A DNA stretch of 64,000 nt from positions 16,999,062-17,063,061 of the forward strand of contig NC_133658.1 of assembly GCF_037893015.1 (NCBI RefSeq), in the 5' to 3' direction. The notes under the pieces are model-generated. The model made no database searches and was not told the DNA's origin. It was given only the letters and a program-made list of their open reading frames with translations. Positions 33,274-45,400 of this stretch are shown one piece after another. Both the position numbers and the translations under genes were made by a program. The first letter of the stretch is position 1, and each line of letters begins with the position of its first letter. The stretch is from Macrotis lagotis (lineage: Eukaryota; Chordata; Mammalia; Peramelemorphia; Peramelidae).

Positions 33274-33510
33274 TTGTTGTTATAGTTCAGTCATTTTCAG
33301 TTGGGTCTGACTCTCTGTGACCCTGTTTAAGGTTTTCTAGGGAAAGATATGGAGTGATTTGCCAATTCCTTTTCCAGATAAGGAAACTGAGGCTAAAGGA
33401 TAAAGTGACTTGCCTAGGGTCATACAACTACTAAGTATCTGAGGCCAGATTTGAACATAGCTCCTCCTTCCTCCAGACCCGGCACTCTACCTGTGCCACC
33501 CTATCTGCCC
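33274..33510 (-). mobile_element. MAR1-like SINE, near full length
   Basis: TTGTTGTTATAGTTCAGTCA, GAGTGATTTGCCAATTCC, AGGAAACTGAGGCTAAAGG, GGCCAGATTTGAACATAG and the head complement. Confidence 0.88.
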
Positions 33511-34589
33511 AGTTCCCACCTTAGCATGGTACTTAACATTTATTTATGACCTTCCAAGAAGCCTTTCCTTATTATCTTCAATTTTTCCTTTCTTATGTGG
33601 GCAGGTTTTTTGCATGCTGACTCCCCCCCCCCCCAATTAGCTTGCATGCTCCTTAAGAGGCTGTCATTGTATCTCTAAGATATAACACCTGACTAGGAAT
33701 ACCCCCTCCAACTATCTTACACTTATTTTGAACGTATTTTATATTTGCTTAAATTTGTAGAGGTTATCTCCCTTGATAGAATGTAAGTTTCTTGAGGGCA
33801 GAGACTGTCTCATTTTTTTGCTTCCTCTTCTTTACATCTGCTTCTAGATGCTGGAAGCAACTCTAGAGCACTGGCTGCCCCTTCCAGGTTAAGCTCATCA
33901 CTTCTAAATTTAGCTGCTCACTCAAGCCTAGATTGACTCTACCCCTCTCAATTTCTTTCTCCTCTAATTGGAGGGTAGCACACCAAACTCCTTTCTTTAG
34001 AGAAGGCAGAAACTGGCCACTCAGCTTGCCTGCTTTGGGTCTGCAGCCCTTCCTGATTTCAACTCCAGTCACCAGGATGCCCCCTGAACCTGGTGTTCCC
34101 TGAATTTTCCTTCCTCTTTGTCATCTCCCCTCTTGAGATTGGAAGCTCCTTGAGGGGAGAATTTGTTTTTCTTTTTATTACTTAGTATTTCCAGCATTTG
34201 GAAATAGTAGGGGTTGGATAGATGTTCATCAGGTTGGACTGGATTGCTCCAGCTGCTTTGTTAACTGACTTGTATGAACTCCAGACGAAGGAAGCATGCC
34301 AGAACAATTTAACCAAGGACACAATTTAAAGAAAAACATTGAAGTCAATACAGTGACCAAGTATGACTTCAGAGCACAACCCAGAGGTGGTCAACTTCTG
34401 GTGCAGAATGAGGCACACACTGTCAGACAAGGCCAGTTGGGTGATTTGGTTTTTCTGGACAATGGAGGATTACCTTTGAGATGGGGAAGTGACGTTCATT
34501 TAGAGACAGCAGGTTTATCATACAGTGAGGATGCAGGGGAATGATGTAGAGAATTATGACTGTAGTTTTAATGCTGTTAAAGTCTTGTT

Positions 34590-35215
34590 AATTGTGGAGG
34601 GCTGCTTGCTCCTGAGATGTAAACTCACCCCCTGGTGATTGTATCCTGCCTCCCCTTGACCCTGTTGTTTGTATCTCATACCCCATTTTCCCCTTCACTT
34701 AGCCTTGGCATGACAGGAAATGACATGTTGAACTTGGGCGCTCGACCTTGGCAAAGGAGGGACTAGTACATTAGCTTGCCATTGGAAGAGCCCTGGCCCA
34801 AGGTATAAAACCACTCCCCAAGTGCCACCCTGCGTCCAACCTACTAGAAAGGGTATTTAATAGGCAGTGCCACCCCTTCAGGGGTTTTTGCTTCTTCCAG
34901 GGCTCCATCCAGAAGGATGGGACTTTCTTATATTCTTCTTTAACCCACATGGCATACCATGGGCCTCTCACCACATGGCCAGGTTAAGCCAAGTCTCTGT
35001 GTTGCCTGCCCTTTTTTCTTTCTCACTCAGACTTCACCTGGCCCGTCTTCGGGGTGCTTACTGCTTTTCTTACTAAATTCTAGCTTGTGTACTCTGTAAC
35101 AATCTTTTGCCATAATAAAAACCTTTATAGTTTTAATGTATCAGAGAGCATTCCAATTCTTTCACCTTGGTCTTAAATCTTGTCTCCAATCTCTAAATCT
35201 TTAATAATGGGCAAC
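34590..35215 (+). mobile_element. Probable solo LTR of an endogenous retrovirus
   Basis: Starts near TGTGGAGGGCTG (34593). A TATA box, TATAAAA, lies at 34804-34810 after a promoter-like stretch, and AATAAA at 35114-35119 about 310 bp later, the U3-R spacing of a retroviral LTR. A pyrimidine-rich R/U5 follows. No gag, pol or env lies next to it. The ends are uncertain and I could not fix a target duplication. Confidence 0.55.
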
Positions 35216-35715
35216 AGTGAGAACACAGTTTAACAAATGGTCATAGAATGGCATCCGTGCATCTACGAATGAAATTAATTTTATTAAGTCATATATCTCT
35301 GTCCCACTCTGGGGATGCAGAGACCAAAGCAAAATGACTGTCTGCCTTAAGGAGTTTACAGGTTAAAGAAATAATAGACTGGATATGGAAAAAAGCTCTA
35401 AAGAAGCTCATCCCCAAATGGATTTCATCATGGGTTTTGGTTGGGGGGGGGGGGGAAGAATCCTGGGAGCTATGGGGGAAGTGGATTAAAAACTGAACTC
35501 GGTGAGACAGTATGGATTGTTTACAATCTCTATTACAGGAGAAACACTGATAAGATCCCAAATCCATTAAAGGAAGTATAATTTTGCAAATGGCCTTCAA
35601 CACCTTCCCTCTTTCGAAAGGTTCTTTTCCTCAGACACTTGACACTTAGTAGCTTGGGCAAGTCACTTAACCCTTTGCCTCCAATCCACCCCTCAAAAAC
35701 AGATCCTTTTCTTTT

Positions 35716-35860
35716 TTCCCCTGAGGCAATGGGGCTAAGTGACTTTGCTCCAGGTCACACAGCTAGTGGGTGTGTGCAAGCAGTGCCTGAGGCTGGATTA
35801 GAAATCTGGTCCCCAAGACTCCAAGGGTGGTGCTCTATCTCCTGAAACACTTCAAAGGCC
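35716..35860 (-). mobile_element. SINE, reverse, degraded
   Basis: CCTGAGGCAATGGGGCTAAG, CCAGGTCACACAGCTAGTGG, GGTGGTGCTCTATCTCCTG. A small forward fragment lies just before it (35630-35700). Confidence 0.7.
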
Positions 35861-35944
35861 AGCTGAGGTGATACCCATCAGAAGAAATTAAGATATACCA
35901 GTCTCATATAATTGCTCTGTCATCACATTCAACTGAGATCAATG

Positions 35945-36060
35945 TAGATCATGGAAACAATGTAAAGACTAACAGAATGCCTTCTGTGGGGAGTGGAAAG
36001 GGGGGAAGTAAGATTTGGGGAAAAATTGTAAAATTCAAAATAAATCTTTTATTAAAAAAA
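35945..36060 (+). mobile_element. LINE-1 3' tail fragment
   Basis: GTAAAGACTAACAGAATGCC, TTCTGTGGGGAG, GTAAGATTTGGGGAAAAATT, then an A-rich end. Confidence 0.6.
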
Positions 36061-36844
36061 TTAGATATACCAGTCTCAGATGCATCAATATACTGAAGCC
36101 AGTGTCTCTTCACAAGCATCAGATTATCTTTATCTATAAAATACAGCTCCTTAAGCTAGATGATGGGAAGTAACTCCCCAAACTTCCTATTGTTATAGAA
36201 ATTTAATGGAATCCAAGGTCAGCAAAATGTAAATTAAGCCACCTGGGCTAGGTGCTAGAGGAAGCAAACCTACTCAACTTCAGATACTCCAGGGCCATGC
36301 ACCGTGGAGTTACAAAGCCAAAAGCTGCTGGAAACAGGTTTTCTGTAGGGGGAGACATTTGATTTGATTAGCAGTGCAGCCTATCCTGGCTCTAAATAGA
36401 AGAAAGATTTGGGGCATTTGGGCAGTCTGGTTCTAGGAGGAGATTGCAGGATAGAAATGGCTGGCAGGCCTTTAAGTCAGGAAGACTTGGGTTCCAGTCC
36501 TGCCCCCGAGTCATCCTAGGCTAAACATCTGGGACAAGGCATGGGGAATTCTCTAAGAGTATTATGATGCAGAGAAAAAGTCAACTCGATCTGCTCAGGT
36601 GGAGAAGTTTCCTTGTCCAGAAGCTTCCTTTACCAATGACTTCACAGACCTAGGCCTTATCTCTAGGAGGAGGGAAGAGAACAATGAAGTGCAACAAGGA
36701 CACCTCAAGCACAAGTCACTAACTGACCAGAGCTGGATGATAAATGCCAAATAATGGCAGACACCACAGAAACTAGACCAGGCCTAGGCTTAACCACTCC
36801 TCTGTCTGCCACAGCGGGTTAATCCCATACTTGGCAACTGATGA

Positions 36845-37085
36845 TCAGTCAATAAAGTATTGGATCTGGCCTCAGAAGTCCTGAGTTTAAATTCAACCTT
36901 GGACTGGTTATTGGACTTTCAGCAAGTCATTTAACCTCTGCCTCAGTTTTCTCATCTATAAAATGGGGATAATAGCACCAACCTCTCAAGGTTGGTATGA
37001 GGACAAAATGAGGTATCTTCAAAGTCCTTTGCAAGTCTTAAAACAATATATGAATACTAGTCATTATTGTTATTAGTATTACTAC
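36845..37085 (+). mobile_element. MIR, well preserved
   Basis: Forward MIR: CAAGTCATTTAACCTCTGCC, TCAGTTTTCTCATCTATAAA, ATGGGGATAATAGCACC, AAAGTCCTTTGCAAGTCTTA. Confidence 0.8.
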
Positions 37086-37176
37086 TTTCTATTTCCTAAA
37101 AGTACAACCTCTGATCTAGGGATTTCTTTTTTATGTCCAGGCACCTGCATGATAACATCCCCATCCCTAAGATCTG

Positions 37177-37352
37177 GGGCAGCTAGGTGGGGCAGTGGAG
37201 AGTCCCTGAGAATCAATCACCCCTGTTTGCCTCAGTTTCCTCATCTGTAAAATGAGATGGAAAAGGAAATGGTGAAGCACTCTAGTGTCTTTGCCAAGAA
37301 AACCTGAAGTGGGGTCTCAAAGAGTCAGATATGACTTAACAATGACTGGACA
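37177..37352 (+). mobile_element. MAR1-like SINE, forward, internally deleted
   Basis: GGGGCAGCTAGGTGGGGCAG joins early to TTTGCCTCAGTTTCCTCATC, GCACTCTAGTGTCTTTGCCA and AGAAAACCTGAAGTGGGGTC. Confidence 0.85.
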
Positions 37353-38339
37353 TCCCAAGGACACAGCCTGGTCCTATGCTTCCTCCCCACACCCCATTAA
37401 ATTTGTTTATAATCTGCTCTTGGTTTTCCAAAACAACTAGCCAGATTTGTAAACAGATTCATGCTAAAGTTTAATGGGCACTCATGGGTGAACATAATCC
37501 ATTTCCCAAGTATCACATCTGGCTGGATCACTGAGGCAGCATAGAGGGCATATCACTGGACTTGAAAGGCAGAAAGAACTGAGTTCAAATTCTGCCCCAG
37601 ACCCTAGCCCTTGACATTTCTGAGGCTTCTTTTGAGTTCTCAGAATTTGAACTCCAATAGATTCCCACCACTGGGAGGCAGTAAAGGGAGGGCATTAGAC
37701 CTGAAGACCTCTAAGGCCTTTTCCAATTCCAAATCAACGTTCCACTGGTCCCCTCCGTGGAAGCAACCTAGGCATCAGGTGCAATCCAGGGCTATTTTGC
37801 ATAAATAGGTGGTACTTACAGGTTGAGTCTAGGGTCAAGGGCCAGCTGGAAGCCCTCTTCTGGATGTCAATGGGATGTCCTATAGCCAGTCGCTCTCCAT
37901 GATGGCCACTACACTATGAAGCTCTTTTTCACAGGGGCTCCCCAAGCCTTGTAGCTGGTGTCTTATTAACCTATGAGCAAAGAATACATTTTAAATGACA
38001 AATAAGGGGAATATGAAACTTTAAACTTCCAGTAGCACTACCAGATGGACAATCAAGAAAATCTTTCTAAACAGAAATATTTTTCCCTTTCTTCGAATAT
38101 TATTTCCAATCTCTTGCACGCAAAAAAAAGTTTCTCTGCCCCCTAGTGGGGGAATCCTCGAAGAATAAATAATTCTGTTCGGTGTAAGCTGAACTCAAGG
38201 TTTAGCAATGAGCTACTCAAATGACATTAGGAAATAGCCAAACTTCAACAGAAAAACACCAGAAACAAAACCATTCAGCCATATTGTTCCTTGACCCATT
38301 TATAGTCTGTCAAAGAGTCATTCAGCTTCTCTAGCTAGC

Positions 38340-38510
38340 TCCAGATTTTAGAGCTGGAAGGGCCTTTGAAGACCTTCCTCAAGTTACAGAGCCGAGCCCC
38401 AAAAAGGGTGACTTGGCCTCTCTAGTCACCCAAGAAGCAGCAGGGCAAGATTGCAACCAGGTCTAACTCCAGCCTATGATACTAGCCCATCACTTCTTTT
38501 TTGTTATCCA
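38340..38510 (-). mobile_element. MIR-type SINE, degraded
   Basis: TTTAGAGCTGGAAGGGCCTT, CAAGTTACAGAGCCGAG, and AACCAGGTCTAACTCCAGCC. Confidence 0.5.
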
Positions 38511-39774
38511 CTGTCCAGCAACTTGATAAATTTCCAAAGTCCACTTAGGAAATCACTGAATTCCCTCCTCACCCACCCACTACTTCCAGTCAAACAGTTT
38601 TTCCTAAGATGAGAAGTGAAAGGTCCTCAAGATAGACTGGACAATTAACATATTTACAAGCACTTAATAGATACAAAATTAGTTTAAAGTCTGCTCCACC
38701 ACAAAAGCAGGGTCACTAGCTGACAGTCATAGGCCTTTAGGAAACAACCATTTTACTCAGATTACAAGATGGATCATATTTGTAAACTAAGTAAAGGAAA
38801 AGAGTAACTTTTATCAAGCAAGACCAATCAATGGGCTGCCATGTTCCAGGACCTCTGGCCTCTCAAGTTTTCTGCCTTAAAACAGTTATTTCACTATATT
38901 CAAAAACAGCAGAGAATGAAAGACATACTGTACAGCATTATAGAAGCTATTCTGGAAAGTAATGGTTATAGTAATTTGGATTTTAAATTGCAGCATGTAT
39001 CTGTTATGCATAAAAAAATGATTTTTGAGTGGGAAGCACATCTAAGATATTTCTGGAAAGTTGCATGTAAACAGAATTTCTTAAACTCTCCAGAAAAACT
39101 CATTTTATCAATCTTTTAGGGAATTATTAAAATAATCTTCACTCTTAATTATTGAACATCAAACACATGACCTGAGATTTTATGCAATCTTTTTTCAACC
39201 TAACTAGCTAGAAGTCATGAACTGGCTCAAGTTAGTAGGTGCTAACTACCAGCCTCCTCTAATTTTATTGTTGAGATCTGGGCCACTTAACTATTCCAAA
39301 GTAAATGTAAATATCATTAAATTCATGCAGTCCATACATATGGATTTCTGATATGGGTCCACTAAAAACCCCATTCTACATATACCATACACCCACACAC
39401 CACACACACACACAAAACACCTTTTCTTAAATGGAGGTGGAAAACAGACAGGATGCTCTTTGAATTCCAAGAAAGATTTCTTGCATTAATTATTTGAGGA
39501 GCTTATTGGAGAATCAGTGTAGGAAGTTATCAACTGGCTGGTTCTGTTCAAAACTCAGCAAATTATATGTATGTATAGGTATCACAGTTATATAGATCTA
39601 TTTGTGTAAATATGGAAAATATCCATTCTTCCTGCCAAGTCAAGGATTATCAGAAGGAATGCAAGTCAAGTTTCCCCACCCCAACTCCCAAATAGTTTTT
39701 AAAGTGGGGATAGAAGGTAGTAGAATCAATTAGTGGTTAGAGAATGGGAGATACAAAGCAACTTGACAAGACTG

Positions 39775-39798
39775 TTTATTCTATGTATCACTTTTATT
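39775..39798 (-). terminator. Two PPP2R2A poly(A) signal candidates
   Basis: AATAAA on the minus strand at 39793-39798 and 39775-39780, 12 bp apart, at the end of the repeat-free 3'UTR stretch. Confidence 0.45.
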
Positions 39799-42210
39799 AA
39801 TAAAAATATTAATCATGACCATATAAAATGAGAGGCTGGGCTTATAATTTGTCACACCAATGAAATAAAAAATGAGTTTGTGAGAATACTGTTACAATGA
39901 TTAGTCAATAGCAGTCCCTGACGGAGGAATATGATTAGATGTGGTTCAGTGAATCCGAGAATCTTTAACCCATAGGGTCATGACAGAATATCACCACAGC
40001 TAGTGACCAATCAAAAGAAAATTCCAAAGAGCTATTGAGTGGGTTTGTCTTAAGACATGCACCCGAGATTAAGGAAACCATCAGCCTTGCATAAAAATCT
40101 GGAAAGCTGCCCATTCAGCTGAGCTTAAAATGTCCCTGATTAATGCCTGTAACATGAGGGGCAGACCCCAGCTTCCAATTCAAGTCTGAGGAGTAAATAA
40201 TCTGTTGGAGTTACTAATGTACCTAAGATATTCAATTACATTAGTCAAAAGTGCCCCCACCATCTTAAGATTCTAATGATTAGAAAGAAATTGTTTTTAA
40301 AAATACAAATGCAGAATTCTTAAGTTCAAAGATACAGGAGCATTAAATGTTACATAAAATTACTTGTGCGTGCTCACAATCAAGCATGTAAAACTTACAA
40401 GACATTATATTTTAATAAAAGTGAAGGGGGAATTAAATTAAGGTGGAATGTTAAATAGGCAACTGTTTATAATCAAATCTTCATAATTCAAAGATTAAAA
40501 AAATAAACTGATGAGTTATGGATACATATAGAAGCACTTACAATTCTTTCTACAAGTCAAGGTCAAGAGTTATATTTCTCCCAACCAAAATATACCAAGT
40601 TTTCTAAGCAATTAAATTGCCCCCCCCATTATGTAGTTAAAATATAAAGTCCATTTTTCTTAATTAAAGCTTCTGGCAGGTCGGAGATGTAATGTTCTAC
40701 ACACTAATAACAAAAAAGCAAAAGGCGGTACTGTTCATCTTTGGATAAATTATTTGCTTATGAAAATCTGTCATTTACTGACAACCACCAATAGTTATTT
40801 CATGGGTTCTGTGACTTCGTGAAGCATTTTCTGATCATTTTTATCTCTTAAAAGTTTGTCTCTAATTGCAATAGCTTTGGGAAGCCAAAAGAAAACTTGA
40901 GAAACATTCATGGTAAACTACATCTTCATTCATTACTGATAGCAATAAAATACAAGAGAAAATACCAGGTATATTCGATGCAATCTAAATTTTCTTATCT
41001 ATAGAAAAATCACTTGATATTTCATACTACATTATATGGTTGAACAACAAGGAAAATTTAACAACAGTTTTAAAGTGAACACTGTCAGCGACTTTCTCTT
41101 TGTTAGCAAGGCATTAAATAAAATTGGGATGGGATTAGGCAATGTAAAAAGTCCCTTAAAATGGAATGAAGTTCCATAAGTCTGATTCCCAGATACAATA
41201 ATAGGATTTTGAGAATAAAGGGCTATATTTGTGCCCATTATCTTTTTCTATCTATGGCAATATCTACTAGCATTTTGAGGTTTGTGAAATGAGGATGGAT
41301 CAGTTTCTTCAAAGCATTTTTCTACAAGACTGGTAACTCCTCCTTCCATATGTAAACAACACTGGTTAAAGTAATTGCCACAAGAGGGAAAAACACTCAT
41401 GAAAATGATCACTTTATCTCAATGCATCTACTGTAAAACATAAAAATATTGGTATAGAGGTAGATTACAAAGAAAAAAAACCAGATTCTCCATTCTTTGT
41501 CACTTTTATTCAGTAGTTTTTTTTTCTCTCTCTCTTATTTTGTTTTTGGTGCCAGACACGGCAAGGAGTGATTACAGTCCAACTGTCATTAAAACATTTG
41601 TTCGCAACATAAACCCCCTTTACCATTGACCCCAAACTGACCCATTTCATGTGCTTTATTTCTTTTTCTTTCTTTTTGAATACACCACCACCAGGGCTGG
41701 GTGGAGGGGAAGTGGGTAAGAGAGTTGATGGGGAGGAGTCCAGGAGGCCAGAGGAGGAGGAATGCTACAAGCCACAGTAAGAATGAGCTGTATTTAATAA
41801 AAAAGGGCCACAAATGATACAGTAATGAGGTTACACAATTAAATCCCATAGCATGACTGAAGGCTTTCACTGTGTTTTGACGTCATCACAATGGAAGGCA
41901 TAAAAAGTGGAGTAAACCAATGTTGATACAGTCCAATCTAGTCCATTAGGCAAGATGGTGCAAGTAGTCATTTAAATTAAAAGTGCCCTACCCTTACCTA
42001 AATGGCTAGCAGACATGGAGAACACCACAGTGAATCATCAACAGAGCTTTCTCCATGTAGCTATAAAAATGTGTTGTCACATGGCACATTTTTAAACACT
42101 GGAAAGGGGTGCCACAATGGACCTCTCTTTCTCTCTCTTTTACAGGTACAAATGCTAGATTCAACTATCTCAACTATGCAAGAAGTGGACTCCTGCTAGG
42201 AATGCCAACC
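39775..42210 (-). other. PPP2R2A: PPP2R2A 3'UTR
   Basis: About 2.4 kb of A/T-rich sequence downstream of the stop with no SINE or LINE that I can see, ending at two minus-strand AATAAA signals (39793-39798 and 39775-39780). Nearer AATAAA motifs occur around 41505 and 41656 and could give shorter forms. The length is inferred from repeat absence and signals. Confidence 0.6.
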
Positions 42211-42490
42211 CTAATTCACTTTGTCTTGAAATATATACAGGTTGTTTGTAGTAGCTACAGCAATGATATTTTCCTTGGGGTGCCAAGCTGTGTGAAGGAT
42301 TTTCTTGTTGAAGTCTAGGCTGTCGACACTTATTTCATCTTTCTTTCGTTTGCCACTTGCACAGACTTTGCGTGGCTTCAAAACAGTGCGTGGCTTATTG
42401 TTTTCCCGGGATGCTTCTAGGGTGATATCTCGCTTTGTATTTCTATCAAACATTCTGAAGAAATTATTGTAAGATCCCGTCATGACAACA
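42211..42490 (-). CDS. PPP2R2A: PPP2R2A exon 10, coding part (residues 355-447 and stop)
   Basis: The exon completes Ser355 and encodes [20 protein letters not shown], a basic linker [15 protein letters not shown], then [20 protein letters not shown] and the final blade ending FQDKVN, then TAG. The acceptor is TTTTCCAG|T. Confidence 0.97.
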
Positions 42491-45400
42491 CTGGAAAACC
42501 AAAAGAAAAACAAAGTCAATTTCTCAACATTTAAAATGATTTTTCTAGCAGAAAATTGAGAGGTGGGTGGAAGGGGATGGGGTAGAGATCCAAATTAGTT
42601 TCCTTCTAGACCAGAATTTAGTTAAGAGAGTCTTTGAAATCACATGTACATGTGCAGGTACACATACACACAAGGTGTTACTGAGTCTACTGACAAATGA
42701 AAAAATGGCAGAGAACCTTGGTTTGGAGTTTGGGGTCCAGGGACAGAGTCCAAGTTAGAGGGGTGGGGGGATGAGTCCTACAGGAAGTGGTGTGGACTCA
42801 TGAGGCAGCTGATGATCTCTTAGATCAGATATACTGATAAACAAGATAGAATGTTTAAGGTGAAGAAAAGTAAGAAGCCACTCAAATCTGTTAAAAGGGA
42901 AGCGGTGACATCAGAGGAAAGAAGAGGACAGATTTGAGACACTATTTTCCATATTTAACTGGAAGCTCTCTTAATTAAAAACTGGTAAGTTCATTGTAAA
43001 GTAGGTGGGGGGATTACTTTTCCCCATTCAGAATCAAAACCTCAACTAGGGAAGGAAAAAAAGAAGTCCCAGAAACAGGAACAAAGAATAATTCAATTAA
43101 AATGCTCGAGTGACTCCTTCCTTTTGAAAGATGAAACAGCAAAAATGGAAAACTCTTTGATGATAAAACAAATAAGAGTAGCCATCACAGGGAAGAACAG
43201 TTCATGAAGACTGAAGAAGCAGAGAAGTGTGGCAAGTTGGGCTACAATGCCCACTGCTGTGGCCTGGATCAGGAGACTACCAACTGGCCATGCAGTCCCC
43301 TGCCCAGAAAGTATTTTTAGCATCCGGGGCTGCTGTGGGGACCCAGAGAGCACATGTAGATGCTTTGTCATTCTACAGTAACCTAAGTATCAGACACAAG
43401 GTCGAGGGCAGGGAGCACCAAAAACCTACTATTTTATAAAACTTGTTTAAATATTTTTAATTGGAGAGAAATTCAGTCCTAAGTATTTCTGAAACTTCCT
43501 CAGTCAAAAACAGCCTCCTAGAGCAACAGTGCAGAAGACTCGAGTCCTCTTGCAGCTAGCAACAAGGTCCTCCTTGGACCAAGGCAATGAGGTGTCATCC
43601 TACTTAAGCCTACTAGGAAAAGAGACAAAAAGTTGGAAAACAGGGTTTCATTTCAGGTGGTCCCAGTGCAATATGCTCTCAGTGGACCATGACACTGACC
43701 CCATCTCCCGGCCACGCCGCCCTCACACAGTTTAGCCAGCACTGTTTCTAATTCATGTTAGGTGCTTTACAACCTGTCAAGTACCACATGACAGCTTCTA
43801 TTACAAATTTAATCTAGAAACTTGAAGGGTCTCAAACTAAGCTCTTCTTTCTCTAGTAAAATGAGTTAAAAGAAATGGATAATTATTGAAACAAAGGCAC
43901 AAATTTAGTTTAATTGAAAGTAGCCACAATTTAATCTATATATTGGATAATCTGACATGGAAGTGAGGGTTGGTTTAATTTTTTTTCAATTACATGCAAA
44001 AGTAGTTTCCTATATTTATCTTCTTGAGCTCCACATTTTTCTAAGGATGTTTTAGAAACAAAAAACATGTTATTGTACTATTTGAGTTGAAGGACATATA
44101 TTCAATACTTGAGATCCTAGAGTGATAAGGGAAGATATGTGGTAATGGCCATCTAACCTAGCACTAGTTAGTCATCTATGACATAACATTTCAGATTTCA
44201 TTTAACAACCCTTAAATCCAAGCAAATGAGTCCTTCCTAATATTATGAATGCTATACATTTAACATATATGTACATGGACAGTGTACATAGAGTGAACAC
44301 CTCTTCTCAGACTTGGATTGTCCCCTTACCCTGCCCCAAGTAATGGTCAAAGTTTTATGAACCATTCAAATTAAAGCCAAATTACCTGTCTGATCCATTC
44401 CAACAACACTCAAATTTGTCAAAAATGCAGTCATTCTCATACAGCGAGCAAAGTTTACTTCTGAGGTATTCATGCACCTGAAACAAAATGAGAGGAAGAA
44501 CAAACCAGTTATATAAATCAATATTTAAAGCTTTCTTGTAGAAGTTGAGAAAGTCATTCATTCAGGTTTATCCCTAAAAACAGGAAGATTCAGAAACTTT
44601 TCTGACACAATATTCCAGCATTAAACTTATGAACTACAGGCTCCCCCCTCAAATAATGTCTCTTTCCCCTGGAGAAAATAGACACTATTGGATTCAGCTT
44701 TGATATTCCCCAGACTAAAGAAGGTTATAGTAATGACAGCAATACTATCAGCCCCTGGGACTTTCAAAGTTCCTTCTGCACACTGAGAAAGGGGGTAGGG
44801 GATGGGATCTGGGAATTTAGTTTTCTGAATATGGTGATAAGTACATTTTCATTCAATTGATTTCCTTTATTTATCTTATACATTTAAAAACATGATTCAT
44901 TAGAACATAAAGTTAAACTCTGAGCTAATTGAAAAAATAAATTTCATATTCTAAAATAAGTAAACATTAAAGAACCATTTCCCCAGTAAATTACTAGTAC
45001 TCTAAAACCTCTCTCAGCTCTCCATTATTTGGATTTAGGGGAAAAAAATGATATGCCTGTTTTACTAGAACACAAATTTGAAAAAGTGACTGTGGAAGAA
45101 TAGAATGGGCACTTCTGAAATTCCTAGGATACTGGAATTCCTAAACTCCAATTACTCAAGGGCTGAAATGATTAAGGGAGTATGTAATACCATCAATAGG
45201 CAAACTGATTAATCAGATAAGACTCATTTGGGTGCCTGAATTGCATAGGTCAAAAAAGGTAATTTCATTAGTTTATTTTATATCAAAATAAATAATTCAG
45301 ACTTTTTCTAGGTGCATGAAATTTTACACACTTGTAGCCAGCCACACAACCCAAGAGCATGGTCCTGTTTCTGATTCTGCCATGGCTCATAGGGTGAACT

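Larger units (their letters stand above)
21301..39774. other. Intergenic region between BNIP3L and PPP2R2A
   Basis: About 18.5 kb, with no exon I can support. Named repeats are listed separately. Stretches with nothing I can name: 21420-22310, 22772-23128, 25515-26700, 27090-27850, 28112-28960, 31110-32690, 33511-34590, 37360-38340, 38510-39770. Several of these contain diverged pieces typical of old repeats. Confidence 0.6.

Noticed and set aside
34296-34541. An 82-codon plus-strand open frame just before the probable LTR
   Set aside because: It resembles no retroviral or cellular protein that I recognise and has no splice or promoter context.
38841-39116. A 92-codon plus-strand open frame before the PPP2R2A 3' end
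   Set aside because: A/T-rich, no family resemblance, and no sign of a transcript.
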